From NCBI GenBank assembly GCA_910588365.1, contig CAJUQS010000151.1, forward strand, positions 1-39,565: DNA of 39,565 nucleotides, in the 5' to 3' direction. Shown here piece by piece: positions 31,019 to 38,009 of this stretch (the stretch's first letter is position 1; each line of letters begins with the position of its first letter). The translations under genes were made by a program, and so were the position numbers. Source of the DNA: an uncultured Oscillospiraceae bacterium. GTDB lineage: Bacteria > Bacillota > Clostridia > Oscillospirales > Oscillospiraceae. The notes beneath the pieces were generated by a model. It worked only from the letters and a program-made list of their open reading frames with translations. It was not told where the DNA came from and did not search any database.

Positions 31019-34000
31019 TCACAGCCTGAACCGGAAGTGGAGCTCCAGATCCCGCTCCCCGCTGATCCGGTAGGGGGCCTCCACATCGCTGCCCCAGCTG
31101 TCGATGCCGCCCACGCCCCGCATGGCGCCGCAGACGGTGACCACCGTGCGCACGGGCCGGGGCAGCTCCTCCCTGTGGGCCGCCTGCTCCAGCTGCCAGG
31201 GGGTGCAGGGGATGGCGGAGAAGGCGAAGGGCTCGTCCTCCATCTCCAGCGCCAGCGTCCCGCCGCCTGCCAGGCGGAGGGAGACGGCGCGGGTGTCCAC
31301 GTGGCAGCCGCATTCCTGGGGAACGAGGTAGGCGGGGACATGGGGCGCCTCCTGGTGCCAGCCGAACACGCCGCCCCTTTTCCGGTCCGGATAGGTCTCC
31401 CCGGACAGGCCCAGCCAGCGCACGGCCTCCACCGGCTCCGGCGTCGCGAAGCGCAGGCCGAAGAGGGGCAGCTGGGGCCGTCCCTTCTGCGCCCAGTAGT
31501 TCGCATCCACCCACAGGACGCCGCGGTCATTCACCGTGTAGGTCACGTCCGTCTCCAGTCCCGGTATGGCGGGGGACCCGAAGGTATAACGGATGCTGAA
31601 CAGCTCCTCCGTATTTTCCAGGATCTGTACGTCCGTACACCGCTGCCAGGCGTCCGCCGCCGACCAGACGGAGCTGCCGGCGGCGAAGCCATTGCCCAGA
31701 TCATTCTCCGTGGGCGCCCGCCAGTAGGCGGGGCGGGGGGCGCGCCACAGCCATTGCCTGCCCTGGGAAACCAGGGACACCGGCCCGCCCTCCGTGGTGG
31801 AAAACAGCACCTCAAAATCCCGGCCCCGGACGCCCACCGCCCCGTCGCCGTTGGCAATGCGCAGGGGGAAGGGCGCTTTTTCCGGCAGCGGGCGGACGGC
31901 GGCCTCCGCCCGGCGGTTGGCCGCGTCGTGGGCGTCGCGCTCCGCCTGGCCGGCGTACCAGTAGCGAACCTCCTGCATGGCGGGCTTTTCCGTGCCGTCG
32001 GCGAAGACGATGCCGTTGCCGCTGAAGGCGTAGTCGCTCTGCCGGTCGCCGAAGTCCCCGCCGTAGCCCAGCACACGGCGTCCCCGGCAGTCCGTGCGCC
32101 AGAGGGCCTGATCCATGTAGTCCCAGATGAAGCCCCCCTGGTACTGGGGGAACTCCCGGCCCAGGCGGATGTAGCTCTCCATACCGCCCAGGGAGTTGCC
32201 CATGTCGTGCATGTACTCGCAGAGAAGGAAGGGTTTTTCCGGCCCGCTCTCCAGATAGGCGCGGATGTCCTCGGGTTTCGCGTACATCCGGCTCTCCACA
32301 TCGGTGCAGCGGGAGAAGGCCCGGTTGTGGACACAGCCCTCGTAATGGACCAGACGGCTGGGATCGCTGGCACGGAAGAACTCCGCCATAGCCAGAATGT
32401 CCTCCCCGGCGTAGGACTCGTTGCCGCAGGACCAGAAGAGGACGGACACATGGTTCTTGTCCCGCTCGAACATGCTCCGGGCCCGGTCCACCACGCACGC
32501 ACGCCACTCCGGGAGGCTTCCGGGCACGTTCCAGCCGGGATCAATCCCGCCCGGCTTCTGCCAGGAGCCGTGGCTCTCCAGGTTGGCCTCGTCCATCAGA
32601 TAGATTCCGTTCTGGTCGCACAGGTGGTACCAGGCCGTCTGGTTGGGGTAGTGGCAGGTGCGGACCGCGTTGATGTGGTTCCGGCGGAGGACATCCATGG
32701 CGGCGGCCATGTCCGCCATGCCGATGGCCCGGCCCGTCTCCGGGCTCCACTCGTGGCGGTTGACCCCGTTGAGGACCAGCCGCTCCCCGTTGAGCAGCAT
32801 CAGCCCGTCTCTCAGCTCAAAGCGCCGGAACCCGGTGTCATAGGGGATCACCTCCGCGACGCTGCCGTCCGCCCCGGCGAGGGTCAGCGTCACCCGGTAC
32901 AGCCGCGGGTGTCCGTGGTCCCAGGGGTGGACGTTCGCAAACCGGAGGGACTGGCTGCGCAGGTACGCGCCCTCGCCCGTCAGCTCCAGCTTCCCGTCGA
33001 ACAGGGGCTCCCCGCCGGACGGCTCGATCCGGCAGAAGACGGCCGCCCCCTCGGCCGCCCCGCTCAGCAGCATCCGGACGGACAGCGTCCCGGTGCGGCC
33101 GTCCTCCTCCAGAGAGGACTGGATCCACAGATCCTCCAGGTGGACCGCCGGCTTGGCGTAGAGGAACACGCTGCGGAATATGCCGCTGAACCGGAAGAAG
33201 TCCTGGTCCTCGATCCACGCCGCGCTGGAGCGCTTGTAGACCTCCACGCACAGCCGGTTGCCCGACTCCCGGAGACAGGGGGTGAGATCGAAGTCCGAGG
33301 GCGTGAAGCTGTCCTCGGCGTAGCCCACGAAATGGCCGTTGAGCCAGACATAGAACGCCTGCTCAACGCCCTGGAAGCTGATACAGACCCGCTTTTCCCG
33401 CAGTCCGGGGGACAGATCGAAAAGCCGCACATAGCTCCCCACCGGATTGTCCTCCCAGTCGATCTGGGGCGGGCGCAATTCAGCGCGGCCGTCCCAGGGG
33501 TAGAGGGTATTGATATACTGAATCTGCCCATATCCCTGCAATTCCATATGCCCCGGCACCTGGATGGTCCCAAAGGCGGAATCGTCGTACCCCTCCCGCC
33601 AGAAATCCGCCGGCCGGCCGGCGGGGGAACCGCTCCAGGCAAAGCGCCACACCCCGTCCAGGGATTGGCGCAGGGAGCTCTCCCCCTGGTCCGCCTCCTG
33701 CCGGGAGGCATAGCACACGTGGTCGGAGTGGGCATCCAGCCGGTTCACCTGGAACACGGCCGGATCGGTCAGCCAATTGCGTTCTGCCTGCATCATGCGT
33801 CCTCCATTCTGGATGAATTCTATCAGCTGCTCCACATCGTCAAAATTGTCGTAATCCCCAATCACACCCTCGCGGTGATAGATGACGCCCCGCCGTTCGT
33901 TTTCCGCAAGGCAGTCCAGCAGCCTGCCGATGCCATACCGTTTGATAAATAACGTAAACCCATACGGCTTGATTTTTCCCAATAATCCTTTTCTGCAATC

Positions 34001-34168
34001 CAGTTCACACGCATAACAGTGTGAAAGTCCCCGCCCGGCAGAGCAGACCCTGTTCTCACAGGACGTGCTGCCGGAGCAGCCGTCCGAATGGCAGCCGCTG
34101 CACGTCACATTTTCCGAACACAGACAGCAGGCGAGCCCGCATCTGGCGATTCCCAATTCTCTCCTCAT
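31019..34168 (-). CDS. DUF3795-like Cys-rich domain fused to GH2 beta-galactosidase
   Basis: One uninterrupted 1049-codon frame. Residues 1-122 are a Cys-rich DUF3795-type domain (RCGLACCLCSENVTCSGC, then CSAGRGLSHCYACELDCRKG). From residue 125 a complete LacZ-type GH2 enzyme of about 924 residues follows: ERNWLTDPAVFQVNRL start, sugar-binding and immunoglobulin-like domains, and the TIM barrel with acid/base Glu in WSCGNESYAG and nucleophile Glu in LLCEYMHDMGNS. It hydrolyses beta-galactosides, probably in the cytoplasm (no signal peptide). GGGGAG precedes the ATG at 34168. An internal GGAGG plus ATG at 33793 could also start LacZ alone, so both fused and separate products are possible. Confidence 0.85.
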   Translation of the reverse strand: MRRELGIARCGLACCLCSENVTCSGCHSDGCSGSTSCENRVCSAGRGLSHCYACELDCRKGLLGKIKPYGFTLFIKRYGIGRLLDCLAENERRGVIYHREGVIGDYDNFDDVEQLIEFIQNGGRMMQAERNWLTDPAVFQVNRLDAHSDHVCYASRQEADQGESSLRQSLDGVWRFAWSGSPAGRPADFWREGYDDSAFGTIQVPGHMELQGYGQIQYINTLYPWDGRAELRPPQIDWEDNPVGSYVRLFDLSPGLREKRVCISFQGVEQAFYVWLNGHFVGYAEDSFTPSDFDLTPCLRESGNRLCVEVYKRSSAAWIEDQDFFRFSGIFRSVFLYAKPAVHLEDLWIQSSLEEDGRTGTLSVRMLLSGAAEGAAVFCRIEPSGGEPLFDGKLELTGEGAYLRSQSLRFANVHPWDHGHPRLYRVTLTLAGADGSVAEVIPYDTGFRRFELRDGLMLLNGERLVLNGVNRHEWSPETGRAIGMADMAAAMDVLRRNHINAVRTCHYPNQTAWYHLCDQNGIYLMDEANLESHGSWQKPGGIDPGWNVPGSLPEWRACVVDRARSMFERDKNHVSVLFWSCGNESYAGEDILAMAEFFRASDPSRLVHYEGCVHNRAFSRCTDVESRMYAKPEDIRAYLESGPEKPFLLCEYMHDMGNSLGGMESYIRLGREFPQYQGGFIWDYMDQALWRTDCRGRRVLGYGGDFGDRQSDYAFSGNGIVFADGTEKPAMQEVRYWYAGQAERDAHDAANRRAEAAVRPLPEKAPFPLRIANGDGAVGVRGRDFEVLFSTTEGGPVSLVSQGRQWLWRAPRPAYWRAPTENDLGNGFAAGSSVWSAADAWQRCTDVQILENTEELFSIRYTFGSPAIPGLETDVTYTVNDRGVLWVDANYWAQKGRPQLPLFGLRFATPEPVEAVRWLGLSGETYPDRKRGGVFGWHQEAPHVPAYLVPQECGCHVDTRAVSLRLAGGGTLALEMEDEPFAFSAIPCTPWQLEQAAHREELPRPVRTVVTVCGAMRGVGGIDSWGSDVEAPYRISGERDLELHFRFRL
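33791..33805 (-). promoter_or_regulatory. Internal ribosome binding site and LacZ start inside the fusion
   Basis: On the minus strand GGAGGACGC is followed by ATGATG; the second ATG (33793) is 7 nt from GGAGG. The same bases are read in frame as Gly-Gly-Arg of the DUF3795-LacZ fusion. Confidence 0.6.
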
Positions 34169-34498
34169 GATATGCTCCCCTTGTCCTTGTAAATTGAAGC
34201 TTCTTCTATTCATTTTATCACAGCCGGATAGGAGAGTCAACGTGCCGCAGCCACGGCCATCTCATAAACCAACAGCTTGTACAAGGCGTCGGCTTGTGGG
34301 ACCGGCGCAATTTTTAACCCAAATGTCAAGAATAATTTAGAAAAAATTGAAAAAAATTTTAATTGACTGAAAAGGGCCGGGGATACCGGTCCTTTCTGCT
34401 GTCCTTTGTCGGTGCTTTTTCTCTGTCTTGTACAGGCCAGGACATGAAAAACGGCCAGCGCCCCACAAGGCTCTGGCGGAAGTTCCGCTGGTGTTCAG
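34169..34498. other. Gap between LacZ fusion and phage-like block
   Basis: 330 bp without a supported gene. It holds the fusion gene's leader side, the left 15-bp direct repeat (34303-34317), and a very AT-rich stretch at 34325-34370 (AAAAAATTGAAAAAAATTTT) that could be a terminator-like or attachment-flank region. A short TACCGG(T) stem near 34383 is the only other structure seen. Confidence 0.5.
34303..34317. repeat. Left 15-bp direct repeat (candidate att)
   Basis: CGGCGCAATTTTTAA, identical to 37600-37614; flanking bases differ on both sides. Confidence 0.65.
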
Positions 34499-34840
34499 TT
34501 AGCCAGGTGTTCCTCGAACAGCGCCCCGGCGGACCGCCACCCATCTCTGGTGCATTTTCTGGTACTGTTCCGCCAGGGCTTTGTAGTCGTGTACCAGGTC
34601 CCGGACCTGCTCCGGGTCCTTGATGCCTTCGTCCTGGAGGGCGCTCAGAATGGCCGTCGCTGCCTCGCAAGCGGCCACGTCCGCCGCCCACACGGGGTCG
34701 GCTCCTTCCTTCTCCACGATGAAGCTCAGGGCGTTGTCCTTCATGCTGGCCAGTTGGGCCAGTATGGCGTCAATGCTCAGGGCCTGGATCACTGCCTCCC
34801 CGGCGACCGTGTTGTCCTTGCGCCGGTTCTTTCCTTTCAC
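34499..34840 (-). CDS. Hypothetical phage-type protein, 113 aa
   Basis: Basic start (MKGKNRRKDN), then a helical, Ala-rich region (IQALSIDAILAQLASMKDNAL) and DPEQVRDLVHDYKALAEQYQKM. No family recognised. GTG start after GTGAAAGG, four bases after the preceding gene's stop. Last gene of the mobile block; the C-terminal RRGAVRGTPG looks atypical and may be out of its original frame (the -1/+1 frame reads LFEEHLAN before a stop). Confidence 0.55.
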   Translation of the reverse strand: MKGKNRRKDNTVAGEAVIQALSIDAILAQLASMKDNALSFIVEKEGADPVWAADVAACEAATAILSALQDEGIKDPEQVRDLVHDYKALAEQYQKMHQRWVAVRRGAVRGTPG

Positions 34841-34844
34841 GCTT

Positions 34845-35201
34845 TCACGCTCCTTTCACGGGTACCCAGCCGAAGGTCAGCAGGGCCATGTTTGCGCCCC
34901 GCATCTGGTGGGCGTAGAGGGGGAGCTTGACGGGGTACTTGAAGAAGGGGGTCGGCTCCTGGTTCACCCGCTCGGTGTCCACAGCGTCCTGGAGGGCGTG
35001 GAGGCGGCTCCGCCGGTCCTCAATGGCCGGGGGGAGGCGGACTATGCTGGCCAGCTTGTCCAGCAGTTCAATGTCGGCGGTCCCCCGCAGCATCTGGGCC
35101 TTCCGGTCCCACTTCATCTTGTTCCAGCTCTTGATCACCGTGAACTGCACGTTGTCGGCGTCCTTAATCAAGAGGGTCGTCCCCTGAAGGGCCATCTTCA
35201 C
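34845..35201 (-). CDS. Truncated N-terminus of a phage SNF2-type helicase
   Basis: 118 residues ending FFKYPVKLPLYAHQMRGANMALLTFGWVPVKGA. The block from FKYP to MALLTFG resembles the stretch just before the Walker A motif of phage SNF2-family helicases, but the frame stops where the ATPase core should begin. AAGGAGG lies 7 nt before the GTG start, which overlaps the previous stop. Likely a 5' remnant of a larger gene. It might have a separate role, but I see no support for one. Confidence 0.6.
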   Translation of the reverse strand: MKMALQGTTLLIKDADNVQFTVIKSWNKMKWDRKAQMLRGTADIELLDKLASIVRLPPAIEDRRSRLHALQDAVDTERVNQEPTPFFKYPVKLPLYAHQMRGANMALLTFGWVPVKGA

Positions 35202-35452
35202 GGCTGGCCCTCCTTCCGCCGGTTGCGGACGGCTGCGCAGTCGAACTCTACGGCTTCCCGGAGGGTCCGCTGGTAGCTGCCGAGCAGCCCAGGGAGCATA
35301 AGAGCGAGGTGCGTGGGGGAAATGTTGAGCTTTTGGCAGATTTGGTTCGTCAGAGCCGCCCAGTTGAACATGATCTCCGCCGGGGTGCCGATCATTTCGG
35401 CCTCGGCCTTCCCGTGTTCCATTTCGATATAGAGCTTGCTTTTCCTGTCCAT
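35198..35452 (-). CDS. Small phage-type protein, 84 aa
   Basis: MDRKSKLYIEMEHGKAEAEMIGTP followed by a helical region with CQKLNISPTHLALMLPGLLG. No family recognised; proteins of this look accompany phage helicase genes. The ATG at 35452 has AAAGGA 9 nt upstream; an ATG at 35461 is too close to it. The stop overlaps the next start (GTGA). Confidence 0.6.
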   Translation of the reverse strand: MDRKSKLYIEMEHGKAEAEMIGTPAEIMFNWAALTNQICQKLNISPTHLALMLPGLLGSYQRTLREAVEFDCAAVRNRRKEGQP

Positions 35453-35508
35453 TCTTGACATTCCTTTCTGCGCCCCGTATAATGGGGCCGTGGTATTTAT
35501 CCGGGCCG

Positions 35509-35838
35509 TCAGGCCCTGCCGTCCCCGGCGGTTGCGTCGCTGGGGGCGGTTTTTATGCACTCGCACTGTACGAAGCAGAGGAACTTGCCGGGGGCGGAAA
35601 AACGGAGCCAAACCCAGGCTTCGCCGTTTTTGTTCGGGTCCTCTGTGCTGCGGCGAATGCAGCGCCCGTAGGTTGGGGCCAGCCGCCTCATATCGTCCGC
35701 CTCGAAGACGTGAATCCTGGTGTACTGCTCCGAAGGGTAGAGGCTGGTGTCAACGCTTATTATGTCGATGTCCTGCGGCATGGCCCGCAGTTCCTCCAGC
35801 GCCCGCTCCAAGAGCGGGAGGGCCTCTTTAATCTTCAT
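35509..35838 (-). CDS. Hypothetical protein, 109 aa
   Basis: Leucine-rich helix at the start (MKIKEALPLLERALEELRAM), then mixed strands with EQYTRIHVFEADDM and EAWVWLRFSAPGKFLCFV. It begins inside the end of the transglycosylase gene, with GGAG 10 nt upstream. Function unknown. Confidence 0.6.
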   Translation of the reverse strand: MKIKEALPLLERALEELRAMPQDIDIISVDTSLYPSEQYTRIHVFEADDMRRLAPTYGRCIRRSTEDPNKNGEAWVWLRFSAPGKFLCFVQCECIKTAPSDATAGDGRA

Positions 35839-36589
35839 CTGCTGCCCACTCCATTTCTTCCTTATAGCTCCGGTATGTAGCCAGGACCGCCTCGCTGTAT
35901 GGGGTAGTTTCCCGCCCCGCCTCCAGGGCCTTCCTCGCTCCGGAGGGTCCCATATTGTAGGCCATGTAGAGGGCCGGATCGTCCGGGGTGGCCCCGGTGA
36001 TGTCCTCCAGCTCCTTCAGGTAGTCAATGGCTACAGCGGCGCACTGTTCCGGGTCTGTCAGGTCGGTTACTCCGAGGACCTCCATGCGGCCCGTGTGCCA
36101 CCTGGCGTTTATCTGCATCATCCCCACGCTTTTGCCGTCATCCCCTATGAGGTCCGGGGTGAAGCGGCTTTCGTGGTAGGCAATCGCCATTGTGGCGCAG
36201 AACAGGTCGGTATCCTGGCCGCAAAGGTCGAAGATGGCCCACTGTGTTTCCGGTTCCAGGTCGGCGTGGTCCAGAAGCGGGGTGTCGATCCGGCTCCGGT
36301 CATCGCTCCAAAGGTCGGCGGCGGTCGGTTCGCTGGTGGCCGGTACCGTCGCCGCCGGGGTGGAGGTGGCCGGGGGCGGCTCCGGTTCGTCCGCCTGGGC
36401 GGGGGGCCTTGTGTAGCGGCCTACGGCCAGCCCCAGCAGGAAGGCGGCGACCAGGGCGGTGATCCTTGCGGCGGTCTGGCGGCGGCGTCTGGCCTTGCGC
36501 TCCTTTCGGTGGACTTCCATGCGCTGGGCGAGGTCGGGGTCTGTTATGACCCAGCCCTGCCTGTCGCCCGGTCTGGTGTCTTTACCCAT
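35828..36589 (-). CDS. Membrane-anchored lytic transglycosylase (SLT domain)
   Basis: 253 residues. A charged N-terminal region has a basic run (RKERKARRRR), a membrane helix (about 41-57), a Pro/Thr-rich linker (62-90) and a C-terminal SLT domain. Catalytic Glu140 lies in AIAYHESRF, followed by GMMQINARW and AYNMGPSG, the three standard motifs. It would cleave peptidoglycan outside the membrane, as conjugative or phage entry enzymes do. AAGGAG 8 nt before the ATG contains the upstream gene's stop codon. This is the most clearly functional gene in the block. Confidence 0.85.
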   Translation of the reverse strand: MGKDTRPGDRQGWVITDPDLAQRMEVHRKERKARRRRQTAARITALVAAFLLGLAVGRYTRPPAQADEPEPPPATSTPAATVPATSEPTAADLWSDDRSRIDTPLLDHADLEPETQWAIFDLCGQDTDLFCATMAIAYHESRFTPDLIGDDGKSVGMMQINARWHTGRMEVLGVTDLTDPEQCAAVAIDYLKELEDITGATPDDPALYMAYNMGPSGARKALEAGRETTPYSEAVLATYRSYKEEMEWAADED

Positions 36590-36594
36590 TTCCT

Positions 36595-37011
36595 TTACTC
36601 CTTCGTGACTACTATGATTACCCGCTGGCACTTACCGTCCAGCCAGATTGTGTCGGTGTTGCGGCCCTCATGCCCCGGCCTGATGGCCCCGTCCTCCCGG
36701 AGCGCCTTCATGGCCGTCACCTTGTCTATGCCGCACCGCTTGAAGCCGTGATAGGCTTCGTCCCGCCGAATGGCCGAGGCGTCCCCGTAGTGGCGGACCG
36801 GGGCCTGTCTGGCCAGGTCCTGGACTATCGCCTTCAGCTTCTCGATCTCCGAGGCTTGGAGCCTCTGGCGCTGCGCCGTCCGTTTGGCGGTCTTTTCCTG
36901 CTTGCCCAGGCGGCGCTCTATGTCCTCGAAGCGTCCGCTCATTTCGGAGAAGCCCCGCTGCATCGTGGCGTTGAGCTGGGCGAGGGCCTCCAACACCTTG
37001 TCCTCATTCAC
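36595..37011 (-). CDS. Coiled-coil protein with basic C-terminal domain
   Basis: 138 residues. Heptad-like coiled coil at about 5-65 (LEALAQLNATMQRGFSEM...RFEDIERRLGKQEK), then a C-terminal part with AYHGFKRCGIDKVTAMKALREDG, which looks like a DNA-binding winged-helix or phage accessory domain. GTG start, with GGGAGG upstream containing the previous stop. Role unknown. Confidence 0.65.
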   Translation of the reverse strand: MNEDKVLEALAQLNATMQRGFSEMSGRFEDIERRLGKQEKTAKRTAQRQRLQASEIEKLKAIVQDLARQAPVRHYGDASAIRRDEAYHGFKRCGIDKVTAMKALREDGAIRPGHEGRNTDTIWLDGKCQRVIIVVTKE

Positions 37012-37017
37012 CCGCTG

Positions 37018-37242
37018 TCACCTCCCTTCCTGGCCGGTGGTCGTGGCCTCCTGCTTCAGCCACCAGGCGGGGTTGTTCCGCTTGTCCTGGTGGGGGCAGG
37101 TCGGCTCACAGTCCCCCTGGCCGCACCCGCCGCAGAACGCCTTGTGGAAGGCTTCGTCCCACGGTCCCCCGGTGGTGGGGATGGAGGCCAGGAAAGCGCC
37201 CAGGGTTTCCGGCGAGGCCGTGAGCTTTTCAAAGTTGGTCAT
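37018..37242 (-). CDS. Small Cys-rich protein, 74 aa
   Basis: CGGCGQGDCEPTCPHQ near residues 37-52 has four cysteines and a histidine, suggesting a metal-binding knuckle; FEKLTASPETLGAFLASIP precedes it, as in phage proteins of the 'DUF with CxxC' type common in Firmicutes prophages. The start overlaps the stop of the upstream HTH gene (ATGA). Confidence 0.65.
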   Translation of the reverse strand: MTNFEKLTASPETLGAFLASIPTTGGPWDEAFHKAFCGGCGQGDCEPTCPHQDKRNNPAWWLKQEATTTGQEGR

Positions 37243-37508
37243 CCTTCGTTCGCTCCTTTCGTCCCAGGTCTTTTGCAGCGTCGGCCCCGGCTCCCCCGTT
37301 TCCGAAGGTTGGCCTGATATACTGCTTGCCCCCGCTCCGGGTCGTACTTGGGGCGGGAGTTCAGGTCAAGCTCCCCGGTGTGGCCCCGTGTCAGCTCTGC
37401 GTAGATCGTGCCGGGGGCGCAGCCCAGGCCCTTCGCAATCGACACGGCGCTGTCCCCGTCTGCCCAGCGTTTTGCTATCACTTTTCTGTCGTTTAGGGTC
37501 AATACCAT
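37239..37508 (-). CDS. Helix-turn-helix DNA-binding protein, 89 aa
   Basis: An N-terminal HTH of the IS30/resolvase style (LTLNDRKVIAKRWADGDSAVSIAKGLGCAPGTIYAEL), then a basic tail (LRKRGSRGRRCKRPGTKG). No catalytic transposase domain follows, so it is a regulator rather than a transposase. AAGGAGG precedes the ATG. First gene of the block; it probably binds the inverted repeat just upstream, by inference. Confidence 0.7.
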   Translation of the reverse strand: MVLTLNDRKVIAKRWADGDSAVSIAKGLGCAPGTIYAELTRGHTGELDLNSRPKYDPERGQAVYQANLRKRGSRGRRCKRPGTKGANEG

Positions 37509-37547
37509 AACTTTTTCGCCTCCTTCCCCGCTGGTGATATAAAAAAA

Positions 37548-37582
37548 TCAGGTTAGACAGGTTCAAAAAACCTTGTCTAACC
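37548..37582. promoter_or_regulatory. Inverted repeat upstream of the HTH gene
   Basis: AGGTTAGACA / TTGTCTAACCT arms around TTCAAAAAA. Candidate operator for the mobile block, or a terminator-like hairpin protecting the T-box promoter. Confidence 0.5.
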
Positions 37583-37599
37583 TAATGATAGGGGGTGCA

Positions 37600-37614
37600 C
37601 GGCGCAATTTTTAA
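37600..37614. repeat. Right 15-bp direct repeat (candidate att)
   Basis: Exact copy of 34303-34317, placed 11 bp before the -35 box of the T-box transcript. Confidence 0.65.
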
Positions 37615-37625
37615 AAGGAGCACTC

Positions 37626-37655
37626 TTGACAAAACCAGGGGCCCTGTGCTAGAAT
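37626..37655 (+). promoter_or_regulatory. Promoter of the T-box operon
   Basis: TTGACA (37626-37631), 18 bp, TAGAAT (37650-37655). Expected start near 37662. Confidence 0.75.
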
Positions 37656-37661
37656 ACCACA

Positions 37662-37951
37662 CAAGCGAATCATCCTAAATGCGTGGAAGGCGTTATGCCT
37701 TACCGTGGACGCTCTCAGAGAACCGGCGGTTGGTGCGAGCCGGGGGGCGGCGGTATGGCGGCTGGCGCCGGAGCGGGATGCCCCAAAGAGCTGTTTCCGG
37801 TAGGGCGTCACGGGTTTGCCTCCGTTATTCGGGCAGGGACTTGTTGGAGTCCTGTTGAGCGCACGCCGGAAGGGCGTGAAGCCGGGTGGTACCGCGGTAA
37901 AGGTAAGTTTATCGTCCCGGGAGCAGAGTTCTGCTCCCGGGACGTTTTTTG
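37662..37951 (+). ncRNA. T-box leader, probably leucine-responsive
   Basis: The antiterminator T-box sequence GGGTGGTACCGCGG is at 37884-37897. A strong terminator follows (stem CGTCCCGGGAGCAGA / TCTGCTCCCGGGACG, 37913-37944, then T6). Stem I shows AGAGAACCGGCGGTTGGTGCGAGCCGG. By alignment with the usual layout (codon, purine, then C.CCGGAGC), the specifier reads CTG at 37762-37764, i.e. leucine. The T-box class call is firm; the specifier is tentative. Confidence 0.88.
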
Positions 37952-38009
37952 CTGTCCGGAGCGGAGCTCCTCCGGGCCGGAACACAGCAGTAAAAAGGAG
38001 AACCAAACC

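Larger units (their letters stand above)
34303..37614. mobile_element. Integrase-less phage/mobile remnant bounded by 15-bp direct repeats
   Basis: CGGCGCAATTTTTAA occurs exactly at 34303-34317 and 37600-37614. Between them lie eight minus-strand genes packed with stop/start overlaps: HTH protein, Cys-rich protein, coiled-coil protein, transglycosylase, three small proteins and a truncated SNF2-like helicase piece. No integrase, recombinase or relaxase is present. The right repeat lies 11 bp before the promoter of the T-box gene. Confidence 0.6.

Noticed and set aside
30866..33952. Plus-strand 1028-codon open frame opposite the beta-galactosidase
   Set aside because: Antisense shadow of a gene with intact GH2 catalytic motifs; the product has no recognisable fold.
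37239..37508. IS30-type transposase
   Set aside because: Only the HTH part is similar; the catalytic DDE domain is absent and the frame closes at 89 residues.
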